Assembly (NCBI RefSeq): GCF_963678635.1
Contig: NC_087063.1
Coordinates: 15,999,006 to 16,063,005 of the forward strand
Direction: 5' to 3'
DNA length: 64,000 nt
Source: Symsagittifera roscoffensis
Taxonomy: Eukaryota > Xenacoelomorpha > Acoela > Convolutidae
Both the position numbers and the translations under genes were made by a program. Under the pieces are notes generated by a model. That model had not been told where the DNA came from. It searched no databases and saw only the letters and a program-made list of their open reading frames with translations. This document shows, piece by piece, positions 22,440 to 33,808 of the stretch. Each line of letters starts with the position of its first letter. Position 1 is the first letter of the stretch.

Positions 22440-24829
22440 AATTTCAGTTAGGATCTTATTAGTTTTTTTTTGCAAAAGCTTTTTAATTAGATCGGTTATT
22501 TCGTAGAGTTGCTCACCCAACAGCCACTCTTAATTAAAATTAAGTTTTTGTGTCAAAGCATCTTTTCTAGCGCGGTTGGTGAGGCGGCTATTTAGAATGC
22601 TCAAGACTTCCTTCACTGGTGTGTGAGGCCAGTTCAATTATACTTGCGGTTGTCTCTTTGAGTAGAGTCTTCTCCTGCATATAACCTTTTCTTTCTTCTG
22701 TGTCGGGTGTTTTGCCTAATGTTCCCGTGGTTGCCCTTTCTTAAAAACAGTTTTTCTTCGATTAGTGTTGACTTGGGGTTTATTAAGGTTTCGTTTATTA
22801 AGTCTTGATAAAAAATTTACATGTGTTTCAAAATATTTTTTAGTTTTAATCTACTTTGGGTATAGTGGGACATTCGTGTTCATGCTATTTGTGCCGGGGC
22901 GTTAGTAAGTTGCGTTGGTTATCTAAGCTTAATTCCTTATTCCAACCTGGTTTAAGGAAATTTTGAATGGCGTGAAAGCTGTTCAAAAATATTATCAGTT
23001 TGTTTGTGAAACTCATTTTTTCACAACAATTGTTTTGTAAAGTTGTCAAGTTTTTTCAAAACAAACTTGCTAAAACTGGGCAATATCAAGGGGCGAGTTG
23101 GAAAGTTTTAAGTTTTATGCACAAATAAAAGATAATTTTTATTTTTTTCAGTACTCATTCAAAAATTTATTGCATTGTATGACAACTTTACTACACTAAT
23201 ACTATTAATTTACAGCATCATTATAAAAATTATTGCACAATTGGGATCTTACTCCGATCGATTAGCTTTTTTATGAATGTTTTTAAATTTTGATAGGTGG
23301 TTGCATAATAAGCTTTGCTAACCTGATGATTACAGTTCTAGTGCGTAGTAGCAAATCTTGAGTTCTTCTGGTGCAACACTGAAATTGTGGTGATTACTTT
23401 GAATTATAGAGTTTGTGATTTAGTTTCGTGCAGTGGATGTTCTGTAACAGTGGGATTCCAAGAGATTGAAAGTATTTGTGCGGAAAGATAATCGGGAAAG
23501 AAGAGTGTCAGAATCGGGTGAAAGAATTGGGGAATCTGTATATGAGGAGCTTGAGTCGGAAGAAAGGGTGATTACGGGAACTGAGGTACTTATGGGGTTA
23601 AAAAATGGTTGTGAAAAGTTAGCAGTCAGGCTTGGTTCATATTCTATAAATTCATCGGGAGTGTCTACTGCGGGGTTGTAAAAAAATTGTTGTAAATGAA
23701 AGCATGTTGAATTGAGTCATCAGAGTGCATGTGGAATGAGTTGAATGAAAAAGTGAAAAAATTGGAATTGAACAGCGGTAGGGGAAAAGAGACGAGGTCA
23801 TTAATGGGCATGACAGGGTTCTGGCATTGGAGCTTGGAGGGTTAAGAAAAGAATTGATGGAGGGATGGAAGTTGGCACCTCACTGTTAGCGTTTTGAGAA
23901 TAAAGGTTATAGTGTTCTATCATTCGTTCATGTTTCGTCTGAATTCTATGGTGTTTGTTGTGTGGAATTATTTGTAGTTGATTGTGATTTGATGAACTAT
24001 GTGAGTGCATTGGTGCTGTAGTAGTGATGTTAAGTTTGTTTTGATTTTTGTGGAGTGTCTGGTTTTGTTGATAGTTTTTGTTGTTTTCGTTAGTTTGTGC
24101 GTTTAGTAGCATTTATTGAACCGGAACAACTTCCAAAAAATCCTGCGATTATTATTCGAGCAACGCTTGCTTCTTCTGTTGACCTGTGTATGAATTGCAC
24201 ATGTGTTATATGTTCCCTTAAAAAGTGAAATTATAAATCCAACAAAGTTAAATCTTGCGTAAAAAATAGTTGGTCTTTCTAAGATGTAATAAGGTCATCC
24301 TAAAAAAGTCCAATATATAAAAAGGTCTACGAAAAATGAGCGATTCCTGAGAGTAGATTTCCTGAAGAGATGGTTTTAATTTGAAGTATGAAATATGGAG
24401 GTGTTGTTTTTTTTTGATTTGGAGTTTTCTGAGTTATAGTTTTAGTTTAATTTGGGATTGGATCGCTTATTTGAACGGATGTGGCAAATAAAAAGTGTGA
24501 AAGATATAAGGACTGTGATTGGCTGATTTGTTTTATTTGTATTTCTGCGAAACCACCAAAAAAAAACAATTTATAACCCATGTTTCTTGATTTTTCAGAG
24601 GATATAACAAACCTTTTTGTTTGTCGAAAATTTTTGTTCAATTTGATAATAACGTCACAAATGCGGAAATGATGAGAGTTTCTAGTAACAAAAGTTGTGA
24701 CAAAAAAATTACTTCAATTTTCACACTGTTCCCTCCTTTGTTAGCTTGTTAGATTTAAGATTGTCTGAAGCTAAAAAAAAATGATTATTAAACAATGTGC
24801 GTGCCGGTTTCTCTGAACAAGTGAGGCTA
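22440..24829. other. AT-rich intergenic or intronic sequence
   Basis: No gene, RNA or strong repeat is recognised. Open frames at 23466-23681 (plus, acidic, beginning MKVFVRKDNR) and 24112-23801 (minus, Asn/His-rich) have no motif or splice context. If anchor exon B splices to 25561, this is intron. Confidence 0.45.
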
Positions 24830-25560
24830 TATTTGGAAACAACGGGGCGGGGGACGCCCTCACTTTCGAAGGATTCAACCCCCTGGTCACCAAAATGGCC
24901 CATTTTTAGGAATTTCATTTTGGGACAAGCGACCCTGCAATTTGTCTGTAGCTGCCTTTGGCGCCAATATATACTAGTTTTCAGGTGGAGCGCACGCCGA
25001 AAAAACGCAATTTATTTCTATAAAAAATCTAAAAAAGTGTAAAACAGCGCGCAATCATTTGGTCAACTTAGATTCCCTGCAGCGATTTGGGAGAGCTAAG
25101 AAATTCAATTTTTCAACCTAGACAAAACTTCCCAGAAAAATTTAATTTTTTCGAAAATGCCCGACCCTCTTGAGAAATTTCTTTATCTGCCCCCGATCTA
25201 AATTACCTCACTTAGAAGAGAAGTTTGTCTGAACCTTAATTACAAGGCCAAAAAAGTGAAACTGCAATCCAAACAGTTCAAATCATTGATTGCGTCTACT
25301 AATAATGAAAAGTAGATTAGACATTTGACAGTTTTTCAGGCGTTTTTTTTAAAATAGTTTTTGTTAACGAAAATTGTGCAGCATCTGATCTTTTGATATC
25401 AGTTAACTGCAATTATTACATTTTGTTTGGAGTTTTTTTTGCATTGCTTAACTGATTTTTTGATATTAAAATCTTAATGATGTATCTTTTCTTATCACGT
25501 ATGATCGGATTTTTCTTTAAAGTAACTAAAATGTTTTCTCTTACAAAAAATACGTTTCAG

Positions 25561-26599
25561 TACGGATTCTTTATCAGCCTAAAACTAGAAGAGACTGTTC
25601 GGATTTCTCCTATGTTATATGCAAACAATTCGAAAAACACGGTGAATATTCTTGACTTCCAGTATACGGAACAACAATCACAAATAAATATAACCAGTAT
25701 TTGCAAATTAGACTTCGACTGCATTTTGACAAACGACGGACACAAAAAAGTTGCAAAGAGCACATTTTATGACGCAGTTTTTGTATTTGGAAAACCTGCT
25801 CTTGCCAGATTTCAAAATTTTTGAGATCTAGAAAACCGAAACGAGATCCAAAGCAGATTTGGATAGCAAAAAGCAAGGAATCAGCCAAAAGTTTTCTGGA
25901 CTTTAACCAAAACTCGCCGTTCTTGAATTTATTCAATTGGACACTTGGAATGTCACCAAGAACTACTTTTTACGAACCATACGTTTACGTAGAAAAGCAG
26001 AAGACTAAATTGGAAATGGGAGAAATAATTCAAGCGTACCAGGAACTGAAAAAGGACAAGGCATTTTGTTGGATGGTATCACAATGCCATGTTTACAATG
26101 CCAGATTTAATACGATGTCGTCAATCATAAACAACTTGCACGAGCCAATTCACATGTGGGGTTCTGCAGCAAAAAAATGTATGCCAAAAGCAAATAAATC
26201 AAAAATAATCGACCATGGACGGACCAAAAAATTCCAAGCATCTACAATTGAAAACATTAGAAAATGTAAATTTTATTTCGCTTTTGAAAATTCAAATTGC
26301 TCTGATTACATAACTGAGAAGTTTGGCAATGCTCTTAGAAGTTACACAATACCAATTGTCAATGGTTGGAGAGAAAGCTACGAAAATCTGCTTCCTGGAT
26401 CTTTCATCCATGTTTCCGATTTCGGAAATTCATCTCGTCTGGTAGCCTATTTGAATGATCTTCTTCGCAATGAAACTGCATATTTGGAGTACTTTAAATG
26501 GAGACAAAATTTTCGGATTGGGGGTCACGACACTCGCTGTGGAGTTTGCCAGAAGGTTTTCGATTGGAAAAAGGCTAACTCAGAGAGCTTACGAGAGAC
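25561..26599 (+). pseudogene. GT10 alpha-1,3-fucosyltransferase-like exon (frame break, 3' end in gap)
   Basis: Golgi enzymes of this family transfer fucose from GDP-fucose to glycans. A phase-0 acceptor (CGTTTCAG, ending 25560) opens the stem and N-terminal part of the domain (YGFFISLKLE… to YDAVFVFG). After a frame break, KRDPKQIWIAKSKESA, FNWTLG, PYVYVE and the donor-binding segment FYFAFENSNCSDYITEK follow (26271-26321), then a C-terminal CGVC that fits the family's conserved cysteines. The two parts lie in different frames (1, then 3), with a TGA at 25822, so there is an indel, an unrecognised tiny intron or an assembly error around 25800-25825. The gap removes the last few residues. A preceding membrane exon is expected; exons A and B are candidates. 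Family assignment is secure; exact specificity is not. Confidence 0.85.
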
Positions 26600-26799
26600 N
26601 NNNNNNNNNNNNNNNNNNNNNNNNNNNNNNNNNNNNNNNNNNNNNNNNNNNNNNNNNNNNNNNNNNNNNNNNNNNNNNNNNNNNNNNNNNNNNNNNNNNN
26701 NNNNNNNNNNNNNNNNNNNNNNNNNNNNNNNNNNNNNNNNNNNNNNNNNNNNNNNNNNNNNNNNNNNNNNNNNNNNNNNNNNNNNNNNNNNNNNNNNNN
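26600..26799. other. Assembly gap (200 N)
   Basis: Exactly 200 N. Base composition and content change completely across it, from AT-rich host-gene sequence to GC-richer retroelement sequence. Distance and even adjacency across the gap are not established. Confidence 0.99.
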
Positions 26800-27716
26800 C
26801 TCCTTTGGCCACTCTCCTTTGCCACTTCCAATAGTAATACTTTCACTTCTCCTGGCCACTTCAATCGTGACCAATCATCTGCTGGCGTGTACACGTCATT
26901 CCACACGTCAACGGATACACCTGGCCTCCTTCCGTCTCCATGCATCAGGAAACGTGAAGTCCAAAGTATGCATGGCCGCAACGTTCCAACTGATGAAGCG
27001 CGGCTCCATCGCTTCGCTCCACTTCCGCACGTTCTCTTCCGCATCACGAGCCGCTCCGATGCAAGGGGCAACGGCAGGAGATGTGATCCCCAACAACATC
27101 CTCCTTATCGGTGGATATCGGGGGCATTGGTCCGGCAGCGGCTTGACCCTGAAAGCCACACTTGCTGATTCTCGTTGATGTGTGCATATGCTTCCGGCCA
27201 AAGTGAGACCCGCATCGCCTCTCCTGAATCCTTCACCACTGGTCGCAGATTCCAAAGCTTCGGATTAAAATGGACATGGGAAAGGTCCTCGCCGCCCATT
27301 CTGCACTTGAAGTTGTTCTTGAAGTCCATCAACCTTCATCCTGGCTCCGCTATCTTTCCGAATAACCTGTCGTCGCTGGCCAATCCTCTCAACTCTTTCT
27401 GCTCCACCCAATTCAGCACGGAACAATCCACGACCGAGACTAAGTCGACATATAACACCGAGTTCCTGTATGCCTTCACTTGCACGTCTAGGAACACATA
27501 TGACATCACAGGTCCGTACACCATCGTGACGAACTCCCTTAGTCCATGGACCAGAATCAGCGGATCGATCCGCTTCATTACAGCCAGATCTGTTAGCAAG
27601 GGCATGTCACAATACTGTTTGCATTCACTCGCTCCCGTTGCCACCTTGTCCTCTCCTGTGATACTCCTATTCTGTTGCAGGAGGTACTGGAGCAAGAGTA
27701 TCCCCCAATCCTTCAT
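26800..27716 (-). pseudogene. Minus-strand retroelement: C-terminal part of SGNH ORF
   Basis: Three overlapping minus-strand frames (27716-27336, 27332-27105 and 27255-26800) form one broken reading frame that runs into the gap. It continues the protein of 27713-29658: GILLLQYLLQQNRSITGED matches the plus-strand element's TLIQYLLHQNRFGTGEDE near its right edge. Landmarks include LLTDLAVMKRIDPL and YGPVMSYVF, which also match the plus-strand copy (LLTDLSLAMRTDPL, YGPAVTFAF). No domain is recognised. At least three frame breaks show it is inactive. Opposite-strand open frames here are shadows. Confidence 0.75.
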
Positions 27717-29658
27717 CTACTGTACGAGGCGGTTTCCAACTGCGCGTTGAATTCTCGACTCGCTCCCTGGAGTTGTTCGGGGTAGCGTAATAGCACGATC
27801 AAATCGCCCAACCGACCATATGTCATGGCGATCAGGGTAAGGAATCCATCCAATCTCAGGTACGCCAACGCTTGGGTGAAGAGATTCGCGGGTCTCTTCA
27901 CAAAGTTCTCGTGACCAAACGTCACGTACAGTGCTAGTACCAGACCGATCGACAGTTTCCGGATGTCCTTGACAAAGCTCGCAATCAGATTCCGGGAGGC
28001 CCTCGGGTAACACGTTGACAGGAAGGATGGCGTCCATCCCAATCCCATTCCACCCAAGATAGCGTCTGATCTCTCATATTGTGCCCTCGTGGCCAAAATA
28101 TCAGCTTGGAAATTATCTAACGATATCGTGTTCTTGTCTTGCATCAATTGTAACATCATGCCTCCGGATAACTCCCTCTCGTTGAACAAGTTTTCCAGAT
28201 AAGTGTGTATCTCTTTGATTACTGCCAGTGCATGCTCGAACGCGTCTTCTCCCAAGGTACATACTCTCGGCGACAAACACCACCATGCATTGGTATGTGG
28301 CTTCATCCTCAAGGCCAACGCCATGAGTTCCTCCTCTGCCGATGTCATATTTCTTTTGACCGTCCTCCCTAGTTCATTTCTCGCATAATCCATCTGTCTG
28401 AACCAGAGGTCATTGACCACCTGTTGTACTAACAAGTGATCATCATCCACACCTGGCCTCAACTTCAGTAACCTGGCGAAGTTGGACAGCTCTAACCCCA
28501 GGACTTCACCAAGCACCAACCGAGTTGTGCTGCAATCCTTGAATCCCTGGATGGCATTGGAAACGTCAGCCCAGATGGCAGGAAGCTCAGAGCGGGGTGG
28601 GTAATAGTTATAAGGGTCCACCATTTTGTTCGGCGCAGGTATTATCACGTTGAATCGTCCCTCCGCTAGAGTTGTGACCATTGTGTACAAAATCTGTAGG
28701 GGTTCTGGCAATGTGGCGTACCCCGGTGATAGCACAAAAAAGATCTTCACCACATTCTTGGCGAAGTGTCGCTGCACTGATGCCTCCACCTCGGTCATGG
28801 CTAAGAGCAACGTCATTATAGCCTTTCCTATGACTTCATTGCTCGGGATTGATCCATCTGTCAGACGGGACAACAACCCTTCACTCTGCAGGTGGTCATT
28901 CGAGCCGGCAATTACTATCACCTGCGGATCCATGCTGATTGTCCTCCGCATGCTTATCGTCATGCCTACTGATTGCCCCCTGTCTAACTTAGGCGCTGTC
29001 AAGAAAATCACATCGGGCCAAAAGAGAGAACGGGGCGTGTAGAGATAGTCCGAACTGGCAATTATCAGATATTTAGCAGCCTTTATATCCAGGGGATCAT
29101 AGGCAGCAAACAGGCTGTCACCCACTAGAACTTTCAGTCCCGCGTATCTCCTATCGTTCCCCTCCACCGAGGCCGCTCGGGGATAGGATAGTCTCTCGAA
29201 TTTTCACCAGGCACCAGGCCGGGTGGTTTAGAGAACTGCCTATACATCTTATGATGCTTGTTGTTGGGCTTATTCTCTGTCAGAAATTTGCCCCTCTGAG
29301 AAGGTGGTTTCAATTCCCTGGCTCTCCGACGGACGTCCGTGAGAGATCGGGTATTCAAGGGCCCAAAGGTATTATCCTGAGGCAATCCATCAAGGTCCAC
29401 AAACCTGAGCGTGGTCGCGCAGCTAAATTGTCCCCGTTCCGCTAACAGCCAGTCCCCGCCCGGTATTCGATATAATCCCGACACTGTCGGACCATCTCCA
29501 CGCATCATCCTCCTTGCATCCACTCGACACGTCAATATGTTCATGTTCAAGTTCGTTGACATGTCCGTTTTATACTGTCCCCAACCGCTGGGGTCTGGAC
29601 GGTTCCAAAGCAGCACGCTGCTTGGCTCAATTCCTTCCGCCGGCGTGGCGGTCGTCAA
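27713..29658 (-). pseudogene. Minus-strand retroelement: second, SGNH-like domain and linker
   Basis: Two frames (29658-29134 and 29167-27713) joined by a frameshift near 29.16 kb. The first holds the linker homologous to residues about 700-835 of the plus-strand protein (SGLYRIPGGDWLLAERG). The second, 484 codons, opens with GLKVLVGDSLFAAYD and later DPQVIVIAGSNDHL. GDS and GxND at this spacing (residues 16-18 and 88-91) resemble SGNH blocks I and III, so this looks like a second, degenerate SGNH-like fold. No clear DxxH is seen. The remaining 350 residues, with LFWPDVIFL, VLSPGYATLPEPL and GLGWTPSFL, are conserved in the plus-strand element but unassigned. Confidence 0.65.
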
Positions 29659-29895
29659 TGGGTTTCCTATACAGGCAGGAGTTGCCGCGGCGGGCGGGTT
29701 ACTCGTCCTCGATATGGTCTGAGAGCTAGTCTGACTCTGATCAATTGATCTCTCAAACGGCTCTCCAACGGTTGTCTTCTAGGGGGAGGAGCAGTCCCCA
29801 ACCTTTCTCTCACATCTGAGCTTGGAGCAGCGGGAGCGGTTGCACCCGTTTCCATTGCCAGGGGCCCGAGGCGATTGGCGAGTGATTCCGGCACA

Positions 29896-31633
29896 TTACC
29901 CCATTACTCTACCTCCTCCAGTCGAACTGGTCCGAGCCAGTGAGTTGGTTGTCCTCAACTGTTGATCCATTTCCCCTATCTGCGTCTGGAACACGTCGTG
30001 CTTGGTGTTGAAGTGTATCCCATATCTGGTGAGCGCGAGATGATCAATCATGCGCAGCATGTTCTCAAGATCCATGAGTTGCAGCTCGCTGGGATTGCTT
30101 CTCACCAAACTGCGGGTCATCTCGTTCCATCGGGTCACGTTGCCGTTCATAAAATCCGCCACCGGCGTGCCCACCTCCGAGTTCTGCGGTATCGTGCACA
30201 GCACCACGAGTCTGGGCCTGTATTTCTCCTTCAGTTCATTCAGAAGGCAGACCAGTAGGGGCTCCCATTTGCCCTCCCGGGTTACAGGCACCCTCGAAAC
30301 GTCATTGATCCCGAGCATTATCACCAACGTGTCTAGGTGATGCTCGCCCTGGAACTCCATCATTTTGATAACCTAAGCGACGGAGGCCCCTCCAAAAATA
30401 GAACAGTGGTCTGACCACTGACAAAGATCTCGGTCAGATCCCTCACTAGACTATCTCCCACAACCAAATGACTACTCCCTGGGAAAATTGCCTGGTTGCT
30501 TATGGCAGAGTTCCAGCCCATGCCATTCAGACAAGCTCGAGGATGCTCCGCGGCTATTTGCACGAACTGGTTGCGTACCGTTAGGTTCTTCCTGATGTCC
30601 ACTACGCGAGATTTCTGAGTCGTTGCGCCATATGTAGTTTCCGTAGGTACTATGACTCGACGTATTCGCTCCGAGCTACTCGAGGAGCGATCAAGGCGTT
30701 GGGAAGGGACAACCCTACCCAGCGTCCAGCCAGTGGTCCTGTTGATCTCATTCATCGCTGCTGTGGCCACCTGATTTAATGACTCCTGAAACTGGGGAGC
30801 CAAATAGGTGTCTGATGGATCCGGTATCGTATTCCTCGCGTTCGGAGCAGACTGTGATATCTGCTGAGGATCCCCGGGCTCTCTCGGTGCGCACAGCTCC
30901 TGTGCCTTCGTCTTGGGACGTGTGTCCCTGGATCCAACCGAAGAGTTCATCGTCGCCAGAACCTCCGGTGACACTTGGCTCACCCTTGCCATATATAGCT
31001 CTTTCAGGTGTTTTATCTCTTGTTCTTTGAAGGGTATTTGCAGATCCTCGAACTTCTTCTTCCACTCGTCTCTTTCCCGAGCTATTGCCCTGTATTCCTG
31101 CAGCTTGGCGCACAGCTCCCTCTGAACCTTTTCGTTCTTCTCCAACGTGTCAACCGTCTTCGAGGTCTGGATCTCTATCTCATTCATCCTCACTCTTTTC
31201 AGTGGAGGAGCAGCCGTTGGAGAATCTGCTGAGTATGACGGGCCCGGCCCATCATGTAGTCTTTTCGCTCCGATGAGCGGCTGCACTAGCTTAACAGGTA
31301 GGGGCATCTCACCTAGCCGGTGATCCCTCTGCTCGCCTAGTCCCGGCCCACGAGCCAAGTCGTGGCCAGACATTTCTCCTCGCCGCAATCTCATCAGTCG
31401 GTTTCAACCTCTCTGGCGGTCCCGGACTCACCGAAGGCCAACATCAACACTAATTCCATGGGGCGATTCCCTCGACCCTCTCGTCCTAACTCATTGAGGA
31501 GCGCGACCACAAACATCGCCAGTCCCGGGTCTTCTTGTGCAAAATCACAGTCAATCAGCCGCTGATATATCTCGTCCAGAGTCGCTCCTAGACTCGCTGA
31601 GACAAATTCCATCAAGTCATTTGTGTCACCCAT
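29896..31633 (-). pseudogene. Minus-strand retroelement: N-terminal coiled coil and SGNH/GDSL domain
   Basis: Three frames (31633-31394, 31394-30360 and 30363-29896) form one broken protein homologous to residues about 20-600 of the plus-strand ORF at 59775. An N-terminal helical segment (ATLDEIYQRLIDCDFAQEDP) is followed by a coiled coil (TLEKNEKVQRELCAKLQEYR), then HLVVGDSLVRDL (block I, nucleophile Ser) and, after a frameshift, VIMLGINDVSR (block III). The histidine block reads TRYGIHF, where the plus-strand copy reads TMDGVHF, so the catalytic Asp is replaced by Tyr. An in-frame TAG also sits in block II. A decayed esterase-type domain. Confidence 0.75.
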
Positions 31634-31639
31634 CTTTCT

Positions 31640-32060
31640 ATTAAGTTTATCTTGTCGTCGTGTTCTTTTGATTCTTCAAAGTCAATAAACAAAAATTGGA
31701 TCAATCAAGATCTAAAAAGCAAGTCACGACTTAAAATCATCATTTCATGCCGTTCCATTTCTAGGATAAAACACCATTTCTCTTTCTTTCTTGATTTAAA
31801 AACTAGCACCAAGGTGGATCGTCCACGTGCAACCTTAGCAAGATAACACAAATGAGCGCTGTCACCTTCAGTACCTGGAGTGTTCCAGGTCTCCATGATA
31901 CAGACATCACACAAAACATAACCTAACAATAACATAACACATAAACATCACAAATTCACAATAGTACATAAAAACATAATCCCTAGTAGCTAAGCTAAAA
32001 CTTAATCCTAATGCCTATAAAGCGAACTTAATAAAAACCACTTATCGCCGAGTGAAACTC
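31640..32060 (-). other. Retroelement inter-ORF spacer
   Basis: AT-rich stretch between the macro-domain remnant and the SGNH ORF. It is matched in position by 59449-59774 of the plus-strand element. No gene is seen. Confidence 0.5.
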
Positions 32061-32660
32061 CTTTTTTGATAGTACTTTTTATGTAAGCAAACCTCTATGT
32101 CAGTTTCCAAAAATATCACGTGTAAAAGGGCATATAACTCTCTGGGATTTAGTTTTCCCCTATTGCGATCATAGACTGGTAACGAGAGAGAGAGAGGTCA
32201 CTCCTCTCTCAACCAGAAAATCTCTAGGTCAATTCAAGGCCAATACCAAGCTCTATGAATTCATGTGTTGCTTATCAGTGGCCTTAGTAACCAGGAAACA
32301 CAAATATTTCCCTGGTATCTGTGATGCAACAGGGGGCAGCGCTATCATCCCTCCCACACCAGTCCTCTGTTTGCATAAAAAACTCGATATTCTTATACTC
32401 TCTTTTAAAGTCAGCCGCTAATGCTGCTTTGAAGCTTACATCCGCGGTTATCGCTATGGCGCATGTACGTTCCGTGAGTATGAAATCGCCCTCCGTTATG
32501 ACGACATTGTTTGAATAATGGTTTGGTAGGTCAAAATAAGATTCAAAAAATTGTCCAAAAGTTGGTTTATTAGCGTTTTCGCCCTCCGTTTCCAGTTCTC
32601 CGGTTTCCCTTGCCGATTTTAATTTTTAAATAATCAGATTTTTGGTGTGAGTGAGTCCTA
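32061..32660 (-). pseudogene. Minus-strand retroelement: macro-domain-like module, broken
   Basis: Reading the minus strand downward from 32660 gives, in shifting frames, SYFDLPNHYSNNVVITEGDF, CAIAITADVSFKAALAADFK, GKYLCFLVTKATDKQH and finally LPVYDRNRGKLNPRELYALL. Each block aligns with the intact macro-like domain at residues 368-516 of 57883-59448. At least two frameshifts and a stop interrupt it. Its presence in a diverged, opposite-strand element shows that the module belongs to the retroelement lineage. Macro domains bind or hydrolyse ADP-ribose derivatives; activity here is excluded. Confidence 0.65.
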
Positions 32661-33422
32661 CCACCTTCAATTGTCCGCTTATTACCTCCGGGGCATGGGC
32701 ATCATGCATCAACTTGACACACCATATCTTCTTCAAAGGTGTTGCTTCCTGCACAGATGGCTCAAGGTTGGTACGGACGACCGTACCATGTGGTAGTAAT
32801 CTGGTTGGTTGTTTCGACACGGCTATCAGTTCACGCTCATCTGCGGCATTATCCACTACCGTTCCCTCCTCATCGGAGGTATACCTGTCTCTGTCCGGGT
32901 CCTGGTGCATTTCCCGGTCTAGCCCGCGCTGTTTCCATTCTACCAACAAGGAATGAACAACATTCTGTCCCTTGGTTGTCCTAACCTTGTCACCCCGAGT
33001 GTGTCACCCCGAATTAGTACGTGCTCGAAAATGCCTGACTCCCCGGACATTGTCTCGTCCCCGGATGAACAATCCGAGCTCGGTTCATACTCTTCCCTTG
33101 CATCCGTGAAAGGTACTTTTCTCGTGAAGCTAGATTTCGAATTGACCCTGACTTCATCAGTGGCTTGGACATGGGTCGATGTCCGATGTTCTGTGAACGA
33201 AGTCCTCAACAAGACATCTTTCGGCATTGAGTTCACCAGCTGGTTCACTATCGACCGGCAATCCCTTTCAACATCTCGACTACGAATGGTCACTTGCCTC
33301 TTCTCTGTTCTCTCAGTGACGGTCAACCGCTGCATGGTATCCATCCACATACGATCATGCCTATCCACTTCTCTATCAAGCAAGTCACGGAGCTTCCCCA
33401 TGACGTCCTGCGCCACGTTCAC
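32626..33422 (-). pseudogene. Retroelement pol: region after RNase H, copy A
   Basis: Two frames (33422-32940 and 32949-32626) that in copy B form one ORF (38201-37224). The 181-bp deletion in copy A shifts the frame after RLGQPRDRM. The plus-strand counterpart is 55860-56860 (DRTVQVTPQVMRMLGG… to KIWCVKM). Acidic, Ser-rich sequence with repeated LSGE-type motifs; function unknown. It ends CVKLMHDAHAPEVISGQLKV, fused to VGLTHTKNL of the macro-module linker, so the whole integrase region is missing. Confidence 0.7.
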
Positions 33423-33493
33423 TGTCCTATTTAGTAGGACTATGCTGTTTATACCCAGCCTGGTAAGCTCTTGCTGTACCAGATTGGATTGGA

Positions 33494-33793
33494 CTAGCAG
33501 ATCCAGCGGGACAGGATCGCCCTGGCCAATACCTCTATTTCAGCGGCCGTCTCCACCGGAAGTTCAGGGTGTCCTGGTGTGGGAGGCCCTGACTTGTCCA
33601 GCCACCTGGTGAGTGGTAGTTTATCGTATGTCTCCTTATCTAGAAATGAAAATCCGTCTTTGATTTCTGCTCGATTGGCCTGCTTCTCTTCTAGTCGCTC
33701 ATTTAATTCTGTCTTTTTACTGAAGCTATCAGCATTCTGGTGATTGTCACGGGTACGGTGCTCTATGATCATGTGGTATCCATCCAGGCGCAC
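33494..33793 (-). pseudogene. pol: Retroelement RNase H C-terminal end, copy A
   Basis: MRLDGYHMIIEHRTRDNHQN and the following ADSFSKKTE are the end of a Ty3/Gypsy RNase H domain (the usual …N-x-x-ADxLSR stretch). It is followed by a linker, PLTRWLDKSGPPTPGHPELP. It is separated by a stop or frame change from the RT/RNase H frame at 33809. Confidence 0.8.
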
Positions 33794-33808
33794 AATTCAA
33801 CGACCAAT

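Noticed and set aside
23466-23681. 71-codon acidic frame
   Set aside because: No family, no splice context and no second copy to test conservation.
27175-27750. 191-codon plus-strand frame
   Set aside because: It is the antisense shadow of the minus-strand SGNH-protein C-terminus, which aligns with the plus-strand element; the plus-strand peptide matches nothing.
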